Notes: a model not told the origin generated them from the sequence alone. DNA of 64,000 nucleotides from Chamaecyparis obtusa (GCA_027943335.1 BSBK01005649.1:1444001-1508000), one strand, 5' to 3'. Shown: positions 45,729 to 57,974, counted from the first letter of the stretch. Numbers and translations are program-made.

Positions 45729-46910
45729 TGTTAGGAATGAATGTTGAATATATTCTATGAGGGAGTATTCATAGCCATTCTATAGTAATTGTTGTTGCAT
45801 TCATGACTGTGATTGTCATTGATGTCAACATAGTGATCTACTGAAGATTGGGAGAGAAGCAGATAGTGTTTGTATTAGTGCATGTGGGATATTGCAAATC
45901 AAGCTATGCGGAGTTGAGGACTTAATCTATGATGTTTCCTAAGATCATGGTCCAGAGTGCATATGGAAATTCATCTATTCATGATAGTTATGTGTAATTC
46001 AATGGAAGCAGTAGTCAGGAAGTGTTCCTTAGAAGCGGCTTGTGGAAATTGGATGATATCTACTAATCAAGATAGAATCTAAGCATGAAAAGTTTTACAA
46101 ATGATGAAGACATGATGATAGTGATGTGGACATGACAACAAGGTCAGAGGTTGCACGAGTGAAGAATTATCTTGATTGGAAGCTGACAGTTTTATGAAAT
46201 TGTGAAATATTGTGTAACGTGTGGAAGATTTTATTTTGTATATTGTATACCAACTCATTTGTAATTATTTGAGTGTGGTATAAATGAATAATTGTTTTTC
46301 TTTATTTTTTTAATGTACATGAGAGATAGTATGAAAGTGAATTGTAGAATTGTGCAATATTTGTTGTAGAGGATATGTGAATTGCAGAGATCTGGTATTG
46401 AGATCTGGTGAAGTAGTTTGTGCGGTTTGGTATAGTCAGAGGAGAAGTGATAAATTGTTGAGATCAATAATATTTTGGTATTATTCTATTGAGTAATACA
46501 GAGATCAGTTGAATAGTGTGTTCAATGATCTTGCCCTTGAAGTTGTTTGGACAGTGGGTCCTTCTGTCTTCCATAACTCCTAACCGGGTTAGAATTTTTT
46601 AACAGGGATTCAAAGTCTCCTAACAGAGATTCATATGTACTGAATTTATTTCATAAGGCTCCTAATAGATTCCATCCTCTCACAAGGAATTTTCATATTA
46701 GTGCATCTTTTTTGGGCATCATTCCCACCGGGGTTTACTCTTTGATCAAGAGGTTCCCTAGTCAACATATCTTGTGTTATTGTGTATGTATATCTTTCTA
46801 TGGTTGTTTCTTACATGGTTAAAATCTGTTAAAGGTGATAAAAGTTGTATTTATCTGATAACTAATTCACCCCCCCTCTCAGTTATCTTGGTCGACTTTA
46901 CTTTCTAACA
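45729..46910 (+). repeat. 5' LTR of a second copia element
   Basis: Starts TGTTAGGAATGAATG and ends ACTTTCTAACA, directly before a PBS; 1182 bp. The CACCCCCCCTCTCAGTTAT run near its end parallels the copia LTR at 6817-8019, though the rest differs. Confidence 0.88.
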
Positions 46911-46912
46911 AT

Positions 46913-46924
46913 TGGTATCAGAGC
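46913..46924 (+). other. primer binding site, initiator-Met tRNA
   Basis: TGGTATCAGAGC starts two bases after the LTR end. Confidence 0.93.
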
Positions 46925-46966
46925 AGCAGGTCCTTGAAGGAAAAGTTTAACAACTTAAGGAGATCC

Positions 46967-47502
46967 ATGGTGAATCATTTCAGGAAAGAAACCCCTAAGT
47001 TTGATGGAGTGAACTTTGACAACTAAAAAGAAAAGATGAGGACACATTTTCTTTATTTAGGACTAGGATACTGGTTAATCACAAAGAACAAGAAGACTAT
47101 CATTGAAGAAGAAAAAATTGAAGAATGTACTAATGAAGAGAGAGATCTATTCACATGTAACATACTTTCCAGAGAAGCACTCTTGGCAACCCTTCTATAA
47201 AATGAGTACAGTCAAGTAAAATATCTAAAAACATCTCATAAAATTTGGTTATCTTTACAATCTACTTTTGAAGGTGATGAACATGCAAAGAGAGTCATAT
47301 TACATAATTGGATATGTGCATTTAAAGATATAAGAATGATGGAAGATGAATCTGTTAGAATCTATATTGGTAGAATGTCAAAAATTGTAGCAGGTATCAA
47401 ATCCTGTGAAGGAATCAAGATAGAGTATGAAGCGATATGGAAAATTCTAAAGACATTAAATCCTATTGTGTACTATAAATTGTACCTTCATAGAATTAGT
47501 AT
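46967..47502 (+). pseudogene. copia gag, truncated by a gypsy insertion
   Basis: From the ATG at 46967 the frame reads FRKETPKFDGVNFDN, stop, KEKMRTHF, later a second stop, then KIWLSLQSTFEGDEHAKRV and IYIGRMSKIVAGIKSC, the UBN2-type copia gag pattern. The first stop falls where Trp is usual. The frame ends where the minus-strand gypsy LTR begins (about 47503), so protease to RNase H are displaced beyond the window or lost. Confidence 0.87.
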
Positions 47503-48335
47503 TGTCAAATAAATCAAATAGAAACTAAGTTACCACAAATAGAAAATCTATTTAGCAAATAAATGAGCAATTAAGCATTATATGGCTCTCTAACTAAGAG
47601 TGTTAATGGTGAAGCTCTTAGCAAGCCTCCATTAATGACGGTCCTAGAATGAGAAAATGAGTGATAAGCTAAGCTAATTAATTCAATTCCAAATAGAAAT
47701 GCTCAATTAACTTCTAAATTTCCTTTCTAGCTATAATTCTCAAGAGGTTAGATGGAATTCTCAGATTTTGTGGATTGAATTATGAGTGAATTTAGCCTTG
47801 CTTTCATAGGATTTGGAAAGGGCAGGGGGTGTGGTAGAGTTGATCATGATTAGGCTTGAGTTGAGTCTTTGGTTCCACTCTTTGAAGACATTTTAAATAT
47901 TGTGTCCTCAAAGCTTGGGACAAGTAGACAAGATGAGTGGACAAGATTCTCTTTCAATTTGAGTGATTGAGATTGAATTTGGCTTGATCCATGTGAGTTC
48001 TTTTCTTAAATCCTATTGGTTGAGGATTTTTTTTTCCATGTGGTGTTGAGAGAAATTAGAATTTAATCAATTGATTTTAATTCATTTATTTAGCCAAGTG
48101 TGCCCCTTGAATGGGTTGAGTTTATTTAATTCCAAACTATACAATTAATTGAATTAATTGCACATTGATTTGATTTAACTTGATTAAAATGCTCTTGATT
48201 TTGATTTAAATTGAATTGAAGCTTGATTTTAATTTTGATTGGCTAAATACTTGTTTTGATTCAATTTCTTTGATTTTGCCTTGATTTTCCTTGATTAATC
48301 ACTTGAATGATCATGTCCACTTTTAGGTGATTACA
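47503..48335 (-). repeat. 3' LTR of the older Tat-type element
   Basis: The minus-strand start TGTAATCACCTAAAAGTGG is at 48335. The other edge near 47503 is set by the end of copia gag homology and by length: about 833 bp against 843 bp for the related LTR at 54757-55599. The two share blocks such as TTAGGCTTG.GT.AGGTC. Confidence 0.75.
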
Positions 48336-48349
48336 AATGCCCCTCTTTG
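48336..48349 (-). other. polypurine tract
   Basis: Minus strand CAAAGAGGGGCATT directly precedes the LTR, identical in core to that at 55600-55613. Confidence 0.85.
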
Positions 48350-49919
48350 AGTTGACATGCGAAGCATGTCGATTCAAAGAATGTTTTGATACAACTGATA
48401 AAATGTCTTGGTTCTATCGATGGTCGATCTTGATGTTCGATATGAAATGTCGATATTGATGATGTTTGATGCAGATCTAATTTTAGTGTCCTGATGGTCG
48501 ATCTGATGTTAGATTACTGATGTGATATGTGATTTGATGTGGGTCGATGTTTGATGCCCCTTTCGATTGATTAGTGAAAAATTTCCTGATAAAAGATTGT
48601 GCTCTGATTTGGTGATTGCTCCCCTAATTTGATGATGTTGCTTCTGTTACTAATTATCCGAGTATATGCCCCCTCAGAAATGAAATGAAATTTGATAGAT
48701 GTTTGAAAAATTTTGACGGTTAGGGTCATTTTGCGTTAATTGGGTCAATTTATAATAAATTTTGATTTCATTTCCAATATTGTTTTCACGTCTGTTTGAT
48801 GAAAAATGCCCCTGATTTGGAAAAATTGGTTAAAATTTTGCGTCCCCGGGCCCCCTCTATTCAAAGATTCTCTTTTTAGGTCAAAAGGTTTATATAAAGG
48901 GGTAAAATGTCATTTTTTACTATTCATTTTCACTTTTACTTTTGACTTTTGAGCTCTAACCTCCTTTGACTCCTTGATGATGTTGATCTTGATACGTGAG
49001 CACAGATTCGAGTGTGGGCGAAGGTATTAGTGGCCACTCACCTACAAACCTCCGGTAAGTGCTTGATCCTCTTGGTTTTTTCCACTTTTGCATTTAAATT
49101 AAAAAAATTAAACTTTTCTTAGGAAAAACCTATTTTTTTGCTTTTTAAATTTCAAATAGTGCTTTCACCCTTTTAAATAGTGTGTTTACCCTTCAAGTTG
49201 CACTTTCATAGTTTTATTTAGCACTTCTACGAATCGAATTAGCGTGTTTACACGCCTAATCTAGGGCATAAACCGCATTTGCTTTGTCAAATAGTGCTTT
49301 TAACTTTGATTTCGCTTTTGCTATTTATATTAGCACATATGAACTTAGAAATAGCGCTTTCAAATAGTTTTAGCATGTTTTCCTTGATGTGGCACTTTTT
49401 AATTTTTAAGCAGCGCATGTAAACTTTTAAATAGCACTTTTGAGTTTTAGTGATTTTAAAGCCTGAAATAGCGCTTTTACCTTGCTGAGATAGATTTAAA
49501 ATTGTCGTAGTACACTGCAAATTTTTCAACGTCATCGATCTGATGATTGGTTAAGGTAACCAATTTGATGTTATAGCGAGTCGTAAAATGTCAGTATGAG
49601 TTAGTCATAGTTTGAATGTTTGATTTGTCAATCTAGATTTAGATGATGGGTGATGATGAATTTTCTATCCTGTCTGAGTAGACTTAAGAAAATTGATTGT
49701 GGTTTGATATTTGTAAATGTTTGATTGACTTAGGATAATCCAAATGATAACTGATTTCAAAACTGATGTGATTGAACTTTCTTTTTGCAGGTGGTGCTTA
49801 AGTCATTGGGAGTTTGTGGTTCGTATCCCTTGCCTATGAGCATGATTGATGACCTTAGTGCATTTGATCGGTGACATATCGGCCTTTGTGGTCTATCCTT
49901 CCTTCTCATCTTACCACAA
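48350..49919. other. 3' untranslated region with AGCGCTTTT words, no gene
   Basis: From about 49150 to 49480 short words such as ATAGTGCTTTTA, TAGCGCTTT and TAGCACTTTT recur every 20-40 bases, a diffuse simple repeat. Before that, GATGTTTGATG-type words are common. No ORF is supported. Confidence 0.45.
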
Positions 49920-51512
49920 TTCTAGGTGAATCGGGGTTTGATCACTGCTATGGCCGAGAGGTGGCACTCGGACCATAATACCTTCCATTTGCCTATGGGT
50001 GAGATGATGATCACCCTAGAGGACATGTATTGTATCCTTCGCTTGCCTACCAGAGGAGAGTTGTTCTATTATGATTATGTTTATGATGGATCAAAATCTC
50101 AGTGGGTCTTTGAGGATCCTACCATTGGAGAAGATCATATCTAATGGGCACAGTTTCATTCTTTTCCAGTATTGCCAGCAGTATTAGGTGCTCTAATTGG
50201 TGGGTTCTATCTTTCAGATAGACATGGTCATGGGTTTGTAGTCAGATGGGGTCCTATCCTTGAGGACTTGATGGCACATCCTCGGTGATTTTATTGGGGA
50301 TCCTGTGTATTAGCTCAATTGTATCATGAGCTACATACAGTTGTTTATAGATGATCTTCGACGCTCACTGCAGGAGCGATTTTACTACATGTTTGGACTT
50401 GGAAGCATATCTCAGTGACACATCCCATCACAACACAACAACAAGATCCAAGTTGGCCATTCACGTAGATGTGTGAGGGTATGGTGATTCAGACCCATAT
50501 GGGTAAGTTGTATTATTGGCGTCATGTCATCGACGATATGGATGTTGTGGTCTGGAGGCCATATGTGGTATGTGAGGCTTGGCCTGAGGATGGCACTGAA
50601 TTTCCTTTCATGTTCTATCCATGATGGATGATTAGATGTTCCACTTATATCATTGAGAGATTTTGTTTCAGGAGATTTTTGCGTCAGTATGGGTAGACAC
50701 AGGGTATGCCCCAGTGAGTGGCTTTGTATGCTCGAGTCCAGGCCGAGAGGTCTTTGTGGGGTCCCTGTGTGGATTATGGGACAACTATTTGAGATATTCG
50801 AGACCTTGGATATCTACCTTGGTCGGTGAGAGATCATATTATGGATGCTGGGATTATAGATGAGTATGGATATTGGTTGGCTCAGAACCCATTTTTGAGG
50901 TTAACAGATCCTGTTGAGAGAGTCCCAGGTATTGATGAGGTTTCAAACAGTGACGGAGGTGATGCAGAAGATGGGGGAGATGATGTAGATGATGGAGATG
51001 GTGGGAGAGGTGGGGGTAGGATTAGATCATGGTGTGGATGATGGGGTCATCGGGTAGTCAAAGTAGGTAGATTTTAGATTCTAGTGATTGTTGTTGTTCC
51101 TATCCCTCCTAGGGTTGGTGGAGGTCAAGGTAGAGGTGGTGCAGATAGAACACTCCATCAGGTTGTTGTAGATCTGGTTGTGAGAAAGGTTCGGCATAGG
51201 GCTAGATGACAGAGACAAATGGATGCATAGATTGCATAGGTTTTACTTGATCAGGCACAGGGTCCTCTTGCTCGGCAGGTTATACCACCAGTTGTTCCAC
51301 AGGCTTCCTCTTCTCATGCACTTGCTTCTACTTCGATGCCATCATCTTCTTCACATCCATCTTCTTCAAGTTTTGTTCCATCCTTATCATATCCATCTTC
51401 TTTCATTCCTTCTTCTTCCATACGTCCACCATAGACTTCTATAGCACAGGCTCCTGCACCAGCTTTAGCATCAGATGTTATATCTCTTCAGTCTCAGATG
51501 TGTTCTAAATGA
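49920..51512 (+). pseudogene. plant mobile domain (PMD) protein relic, antisense within the older Tat-type element
   Basis: The plus strand reads NRGLITAMAERWHSDHNTF then HLPMGEMMITLEDMYCILRL and PTRGE, the N-terminal PMD signature, in a 72-codon open stretch (49926-50144). After stops come GALIGGFYLSDRHGHGFVVRW, then near 50400 WTWKHISVTHP (PMD LWAWERIP-like) and VVWRPYVVCEAWPEDG. The C-terminal part has an Asp/Gly-rich stretch (about 50940-51040) and a Ser/Pro-rich tail (51290-51430) ending at TGA 51510-51512. Several stops and at least one frame change. Its position, antisense between pol and 3' LTR, equals that of the relic at 22960-24960. Confidence 0.8.
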
Positions 51513-52102
51513 AATGAATCTTCAATGATGAAATCTAATGCACTTAATGGTTTTTAACATGGATGAATGAATTCCATGTAATGTAATTAATGTAATGTAA
51601 ATGGATTTACATGATATATGCAACCTAATGCACTTGATGTAAGATGCTACTTAACGTAATGAACTTAATGAACCTTAATGCAATGAACTTAATGATTCAA
51701 ATGATGAATATGCTTAAATGAATGCACGGTATAATGAAGATGATTTAATGCAACTCATAGGTAATGATTTAAAATGAACTTAACAAATGCAAGTGAACTA
51801 ATGAAATGCAAGTGAACTAATGAAATGCACTTTTGTTTTTGTTTTTGGATTTCCACCACACTCGATCACATATAATCTTTTGATGCTCATTTGATTTTTT
51901 GATTTGACCACACCCCCTTTCATTTTTGTCATTTTTCCCTCTTGCAATTTAAACTAAGAAAGGAAAAAATACATTAAATGCATTTAATCTAAGATGTATG
52001 CAACTAACTATCATTATTCAAAAAATTGTAGCTTATAATCATCATTGAGCAATTTTTGGAATCCCACTTTAGTACAACCATCAATAGTTCAACCATGATG
52101 AT
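51513..52102. other. 3' untranslated region rich in AATGAACTTAATG words
   Basis: Short degenerate repeats of TGAACTTAATG and AATGCA (51520-51840). No ORF. A low-complexity bridge between the PMD relic and the conserved antisense frame. Confidence 0.5.
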
Positions 52103-52351
52103 ATGAATACTTTTTGCACCTCTTTTGTTGCTTTCCCATTCATTCTAGTACGAATATCACTAATTGAAGCCAATCATGAGAGTGTGAATATTGATTTTGT
52201 TGAATTTTATGTTGCAAGTGGATTTTGGTATTATGATATTAAAAATCAAAATAACCAAGGTATCCTTTTTCATAAACAAACAGATATCTCAATTTTATCC
52301 TATGTACAAGTCCTCGATGATTCTTTGATGATCATGTCCTTAGACAAATAA
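52103..52351 (+). pseudogene. antisense frame shared with the younger Tat-type element
   Basis: An 82-codon plus-strand frame including NHESVNIDFVEFYVASGFWY and a later DDSLMIMS. The same frame is recognisable at 56983-57183 (NHESTNTDFVGFYVASGF; DGSLMTMSSDE) in the younger element at the same relative position. No family is recognised. It could be a remnant of the antisense ORF's far end or a conserved nucleic-acid element that happens to be open. Confidence 0.4.
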
Positions 52352-52889
52352 TACATGATTCAAAACTTTGATCTTAAGACAATCATTTAGAAATCAACTA
52401 AAATATCACGCTTTCATCATAGCTTGTCTAGTTAAAAAATTTCATCGATTCGCTAGAAAGACATGATTTCATCAATCAAGTCAACACTTAGGAAAAATTT
52501 TGGCAATGTTTTTCAAATCCATATTTCAAATTTAGTTCCATCCATTTCATACTTTTAATCATGATAAAGATAGGGTCATTGAAAATCTTGGATCAAATTT
52601 TGCTTTTGGTTTGAATTGGATTAGGATTTAGGATTTGATTAAGTGCTTCACTTGCATTTTTGATGAATTGATTCAATGATTGATTGAAATTTTCTTTTGA
52701 TGAATCCTTCCTCCTTTTGAGTAGATTGCCCCCAATTTTATATGATTTCAAAGTTGAACTTAGGACAATTTGCAAATTAGGTGACCAAAATCTTGAGGTA
52801 CTTGCAAATGCAACTGTGGGGTTTTATTATGCAATATATACAAATGTTGGTGAATGCAATATTTACAAGGTGTTCTTCTAGGTATGTGA

Positions 52890-53095
52890 CTGACTTGGAC
52901 TTTCAATGGCGCCTATTTACTAGGTTTTCATTGATTGAATGGATCTTGTTTCTTTTTCTATTTTTGAAGCTTTTTCCTTTTTTTGCTACCAAGGTGCCTA
53001 TTTGCTATGTTTTCACCAAGGCACTTTTTCTCTTTTTCAATTTTTGTTCTTATCATCAAGGTGCCTATTTGCTAGGTTTTCACCAAGACAACATA
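52890..53095. repeat. three copies of the GGCGCCTATTTGCTAGG motif
   Basis: Copies at about 52898-52932, 52985-53027 and 53055-53090 read ACCAAGGTGCCTATTTGCTA then GGTTTTCACCAAG with small changes, separated by T-rich spacers. Same motif and order as at 57789-57974. Confidence 0.85.
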
Positions 53096-53298
53096 TTTTT
53101 GAGGATCATATATGAATGTTTTTGGCTTTCGTCATGCTCAATTTTCCACTATTTTTTATCTGTTCTACATTTCTAATTTATTTGTTCTTTTCTATTTTTC
53201 AATGTTTTTGGTATTTTCAAGATCTATTTTGACTATATACAATAAATAGGATTCTTTCCATCTAATTTTTTGATACTCTTTATACTCTTTCATCTTCT

Positions 53299-54756
53299 TC
53301 ATGTATAGAACCTCTTTAGATGAATGCTATTGATAGGTTCTTGTAGGTCTTCTCCATCACAATCCGCTAACTTGTAGGTGTCGGTCCCAAAAGATGAAAT
53401 GAACACAAAAGGTCCTAACCAGTTTGCTTCCCATTTTTCCTTCTTTTCCCTTTCCTCTTGGTTCTTGGGATTCTCTCACAAAACTAGGTCACCTATTTGA
53501 AATGTTCTTGACTTGATGTGCTTGTTATAAGTCCTTGACATTCTATTTTGATATACTTTTAAGTGATCAAATGTTCATTGTTGTTTCTCATCTAGCAGTT
53601 CTAGTTCATGCAATCTAGTAACTCTATATTCCTCTTCACTTATTAAACCATGTAAAGATACCCTTAAGGATGGAAGTTCTACCTCCAAAGGTAAAACTGC
53701 TTCTATTCCAAAGACTAAGGAAAATGGTGTAGCTCATGTTGGTGTTCTATTGGTGTTCCTATAAGCCCATAAGGTTAGGTTTATTTTGATATGCCAATCT
53801 CTACAAGAATTGTCCACCGTTCTCTTCAATATCTTTAGAATGTTTTTATTTGTTGCTTCAGCTTGTCCATTACCTTGGGGGTAATATATTGATGAAGAGT
53901 GATGGATCATATGGAACTTTGTGCACAACTCCTTTAGGTCTTTTTTTTTTAAGTGCTTTTCATTATCTGTTATGATGGCATAAGATACACCATATCCACA
54001 AATTATGTTGTTTGGGATAAACAAATACATCTACTTTCCCGTTGTAGTTGATAAGGGTACAACTTCCACCCATTTGGTAAAGTAATTCATTGTCATGATA
54101 ATGAATTTATGACCATTTGAGGATGGTGGATAAATCATTCCTATTAGATCTAGACCCCATTGATAAAATGGCCAAGGTGTTTTCATCAGATGAAGCTCTT
54201 GTGCGGGCACATGTATCAATTTTTCATGGAATTGACACTTTCTACAAGTTTTGGAAAAGTGACAAGCGTATTTCTCCATTGTAGGCCAAAAATATCCTAT
54301 CCTAATAAGTTTCTTAGCTAGGGTCAATACATTCAAATGTGACCCAAAGATTCCCTCATGAATTTCTCGCAAGGCTACATATAATTCCTCTTTCTCTAAA
54401 CATCTAAAGAGAATTCCATCTAGATTGTTATGATACAATGTTTCAGATATTAAGGTGTACCGAGAGGCTTGGCGGATGAAGCTTTTCTTTTGGTTCCTGG
54501 TTTGGTCCATGGGTAGGATTTGATCTTTTAAGCAGGTATAAATAGGTCCATACCAAGGTGATTCATGTGTAGTTAGCAAAAAAATGGTATGAGGATGGGT
54601 AGGGTCAAATACGAGTTGTTCCACTTCTTCTACTAGGAATTTATATCTGGCACTTTGATCTGGTATTTGTAGAAGTGATGCCAAAGTTGCCATTGCAGCT
54701 GCTACTTTGTTCTTTTCTCTTGGTACTTGTTCAAATCTAATAAGAGTGAAGTACTT
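53299..54756 (-). pseudogene. Tat-type integrase and end of archaeal-type RNase H
   Basis: One minus-strand frame from the end of the second RNase H (AAAMATLASLLQIPDQS) through the integrase zinc finger (HEGIFGSHLNVLTLAKKL, CRKCQFHEK), core (GLDLIGMIYPPSSNGHKF, IITDNEKHL, YYPQGNGQAEATNK) and C-terminal domain (GKWEANWLGPFVF) to a stop at 53299-53301. The second catalytic motif TDNE still has the Asp. About four in-frame stops, one at the GK/MYLF boundary (54031-54033). Homology ends at 54756 where a younger LTR begins. Confidence 0.93.
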
Positions 54757-55599
54757 GTGTGTGAGTGATTACACCTTCATGAAATAACAAGATTTAAAGA
54801 GAATTTACACTATTCAAAGCAAACTAATCTAAATAATGCACAATTAATCTATCAACATCTCATGGTTCTCTAAAATAAAGTGGTAAATGAGGCTCTCAGC
54901 TATGATCCTCACTAGTGACACTCTAATTATGAGAATTGAACTAAGAATGATATGCAAAATAGATCTAATTATCAAATTCTAGCTCTATTTGATAAGAAAA
55001 TCTCTAAAATGATCAACAATTCAAGCTAAATATCAATGAAAATGCTAAGTGAGTGGTGTGGATGCAAATTGCAAGAGCTTTGCTGCAATTCAAAGATATG
55101 GAGTGGATGAATAATGCCTCAAAATGCCTTCTATTTATAAGATTTTCCCAAGGGTAGGGGGTAGAGTGAGATAACCATGGTTAGGCTTGGGTAAGGTCAA
55201 TTGGCTTTGCTTTGTCCCTAAATTGGGGGACAAACATTTAAATGGTTTCAAAAGGCTGGACCATTTCAACAAAAGTGAGTGATTTGTGTCCATTTTGTCT
55301 CCTTTTTCCTTTGTTGAGAGAATTTCATATTTATTAATTAATTAAAGTAATTAAATTTAGCCATGAAGGGTAAGAGGTTCATTTTGATTTTTCATTTCAA
55401 CAACTATGTCATTAATTGAATTTAATCAATTTCTTAGTGTTTTTCCCCTTTTCAAGCTTTATTTAATCATTTAATCATTTAATTGAATTTTCCTTTGATT
55501 TGAATTGCCTCTGTTCCATTTATCGATTTTTAGTGCTATTTTGATGACTTGATGCACCTTTTGATTGAATTAAGCCTTTGCCAATTTTCCATGTCTACA
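54757..55599 (-). repeat. 3' LTR of the younger Tat-type element
   Basis: Minus-strand start TGTAGACATGGAAAATTGG at 55599. The other edge falls at 54756-54760, where homology of the older pol ends and TGTGTGAGTGATTAC begins. A minus-strand TATAAATA lies at 55132-55139. Confidence 0.85.
55132..55139 (-). promoter_or_regulatory. TATA box in Tat-type LTR
   Basis: TATAAATA on the minus strand, about 465 bp into the LTR. The LTR at 20854-21806 has the same octamer at 21062-21069. Confidence 0.55.
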
Positions 55600-55613
55600 A
55601 ATGCCCCTCTTTG
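55600..55613 (-). other. polypurine tract
   Basis: Minus strand CAAAGAGGGGCATT directly before the LTR start. Confidence 0.87.
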
Positions 55614-57785
55614 AGTCGATGTGCGAAGAACATTGATTCAAAGATTCCCTTAGTATGATGATCTGATTCTGGTCCTGGTTCTGATATGCCTCCAATCGTT
55701 CTGATTGATGTACTTCCTGATGATGATGATGTGCCTCTGATGATGGTGCTGATATGATTTTGATGCCTCTGATATGATATGGGTCCTGATATGATGATAG
55801 GTCCTGGGTTCACTGATAAAGGTCCTGGGTTGATTGATTGCTGATACATTGATATGTTTGATATGATATGATAAACTGATCTGATACTGGTTTGTCTCCT
55901 GATATGATACTTGATATGATATGATAACGATACTGATATGATATGCCCCACTGATAAATGTTTTTGCTGTGATGCCCATTTGATACTCTGATGCCCCCTC
56001 AGAAATAAAACATATTGATTCCTTGATTTGAAAGATTTTGATTGACTGGTCCAATATGTTTTCATTTCTGAAAAAAAAATTAATGATATGCCATGACTCA
56101 CAATTTGCATCCAAGATAGATAGGTCTATTGTAGTTAAGCAAAACAAGTGATTATAATAACAGGATAATGGTACCAATGAATGTGATTTGTCAATCTCAT
56201 AGGATAGTTCTGATAGGATAAATCAATCAGTGTGAAAACCGATATGATTTGATACTGCTGCTTCATTCTCAGGACACAGAGACACGAACGATGGTACTGG
56301 GTGTGATTGCTTGATACTTTGATAGGATTGATTGACGTAAGATGACTCATTGATATAGAATACTGATATGATTCCCTTGATTTGTGAAACAGGCACATTT
56401 CCGTAAATGATATATATACGGACCTTAGCTTCTTGGATATTTGGATTTAAGTCATGAGTTTGACCCAGCTAGAGTACATGTTATTGAGATGATTGATTAT
56501 GGAGCTCTTTCAGTTTGTTGATATTGTATCATGATATTTCAGTTATTGATCAGGACTTGGATGTATCATTTTGATGACATTGTATCTTTGATTAGACAAA
56601 GTTCATGGATCTTTGATATTACGGACACTTATGATTTATGGACTTTCCTTGATTCTTGATTGAATGACCCATTTTATGATTGATCAAGATTTTGATTGAA
56701 TGACCCCCTTTTCCCTTGGAAAAATACTACAAAAAAATGCACATGCAATTAATCTAATATGAGAATGCATTTAACCTTTTTTATGAATGCAGCTAAGTGT
56801 CACTAGCTTTTTAGCAAATAAATGCCTTGAGGATATATTTTCATCATTGAGCACTTGGGACCGGAAAGTCGACACAACCACCACTGCCCACTGACATGAT
56901 GATATGAATATCGCTTTTTACTTTACTGCTCATATGGTAACCTCCGTTTTGCTTTCCCATCAGTCTCATCGATACGACTATCACTGATTTCAAAAACAAT
57001 CATGAGAGTACGAATACCGATTTTGTCGGATTCTATGTTGCAAGTGGATTTTGTCATTTAGATATGAAGAATCTAAATATCCAAGGTATCCGGTTGCGTA
57101 AACAAACAAAGGTTAACTCATTATTTTATAAGATAATCCTCGATGGTTCTTTGATGACCATGTCTTCAGATGAATTCTCATAAGGCAATGAATTTTCCTC
57201 CAAACAGTCACATCATAGTCAAGAAAAATATCATGTCTCCATCATTGCCAATCTAGTCGAAACATCCTTGATGAGCTAAAAAGACTTGATACAAATTGAA
57301 TGAATGTAAGTAAACAGATTTTTAACCAACTTTTCAAAAGAATCTATCTAAGTGTTTTGCATTGTTTTCTGATTTTCAACAAAATATATTTCCAAGTGTT
57401 TGATCATGATATGATTTTTGATTTTTAATCCTGAATAATAAGTCAATTTAGGCTCATGGAATTTTGTTGTGGTAGTCAACTTTTTCGTTATCAATCAAAG
57501 GTTTACACAAATCTGATCTCTCTTCTGAAAAGGTTGATCTCTTTCTGCTTGTGACTGAATGTTTGTTCATATGAATCCCTTTTGAGGTACCCACTTTCCA
57601 ATCCATTTATGCTGCCCCCAAGTATTTGATGTATCAACTTTGACAACTTTAGGCAATGTAAAGGATGGTGCTACAAACTGTTATGATGACTATGTACAAA
57701 TGACGAATGCAATGAAGGTTTAAACAAATGGGATGATGAGATGCATTATATACACATGTGACTAGGAAGGAAATGACTTAAGGGA
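55614..57785. other. 3' untranslated region of the younger element
   Basis: From about 55650 to 56000 and again near 56340 short CTGATATGAT words recur, a diffuse simple repeat that creates spurious Ser/Ile-rich frames on the minus strand. No PMD motif is visible, in contrast to the two other Tat-type elements. A conserved antisense frame lies at 56983-57183. Confidence 0.6.
56983..57183 (+). other. antisense frame conserved with the older element
   Basis: Plus-strand codons read TDFKNNHESTNTDFVGFYVA then SGF and end DGSLMTMSSDEFS and TAA at 57181-57183. Closely parallel to 52103-52351. It has no ATG of its own visible in frame and may be only the remaining end of a longer antisense ORF. Confidence 0.35.
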
Positions 57786-57788
57786 ACC

Positions 57789-57974
57789 AAAAGCGCTTGT
57801 TACCAAGTTTTCACTTTTGGATATTCTCTCTTTTTTTTTTTTTTTGCTACCAAGGCGCCTATTTGCTAGGTTTTCACCAAGGCACTTTTTCTCTTTTTTC
57901 ATTTTTTCATTTTTTTTTTTTTGTTTTGTTTTTCATTATCACCTTGGCGCCTATTTGCTAGGTTTTCACCAAGA
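57789..57974. repeat. three copies of the GGCGCCTATTTGCTAGG motif
   Basis: A degenerate copy (57789-57820) and two good copies (57849-57884, 57942-57973), each ACCAAGGCGCCTATTTGCTA then GGTTTTCACCAAGG, separated by long T-runs. They lie about 180-370 bp beyond the pol stop. Confidence 0.88.

Larger units (their letters stand above)
47503..54756 (-). mobile_element. older Tat/Ogre-type Ty3 element (3' part)
   Basis: 3' LTR (47503-48335), polypurine tract, about 5 kb of 3' untranslated region with an antisense PMD relic, and the end of pol (53299-54756), all on the minus strand. The rest is cut off at 54757 by the LTR of a related younger element. It entered the gag of the second copia element. 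Confidence 0.87.

Noticed and set aside
55595..56398. Minus frames of up to 175 codons rich in Ser/Ile/Tyr
   Set aside because: Generated by the GATATGAT simple repeat in a 3' untranslated region.
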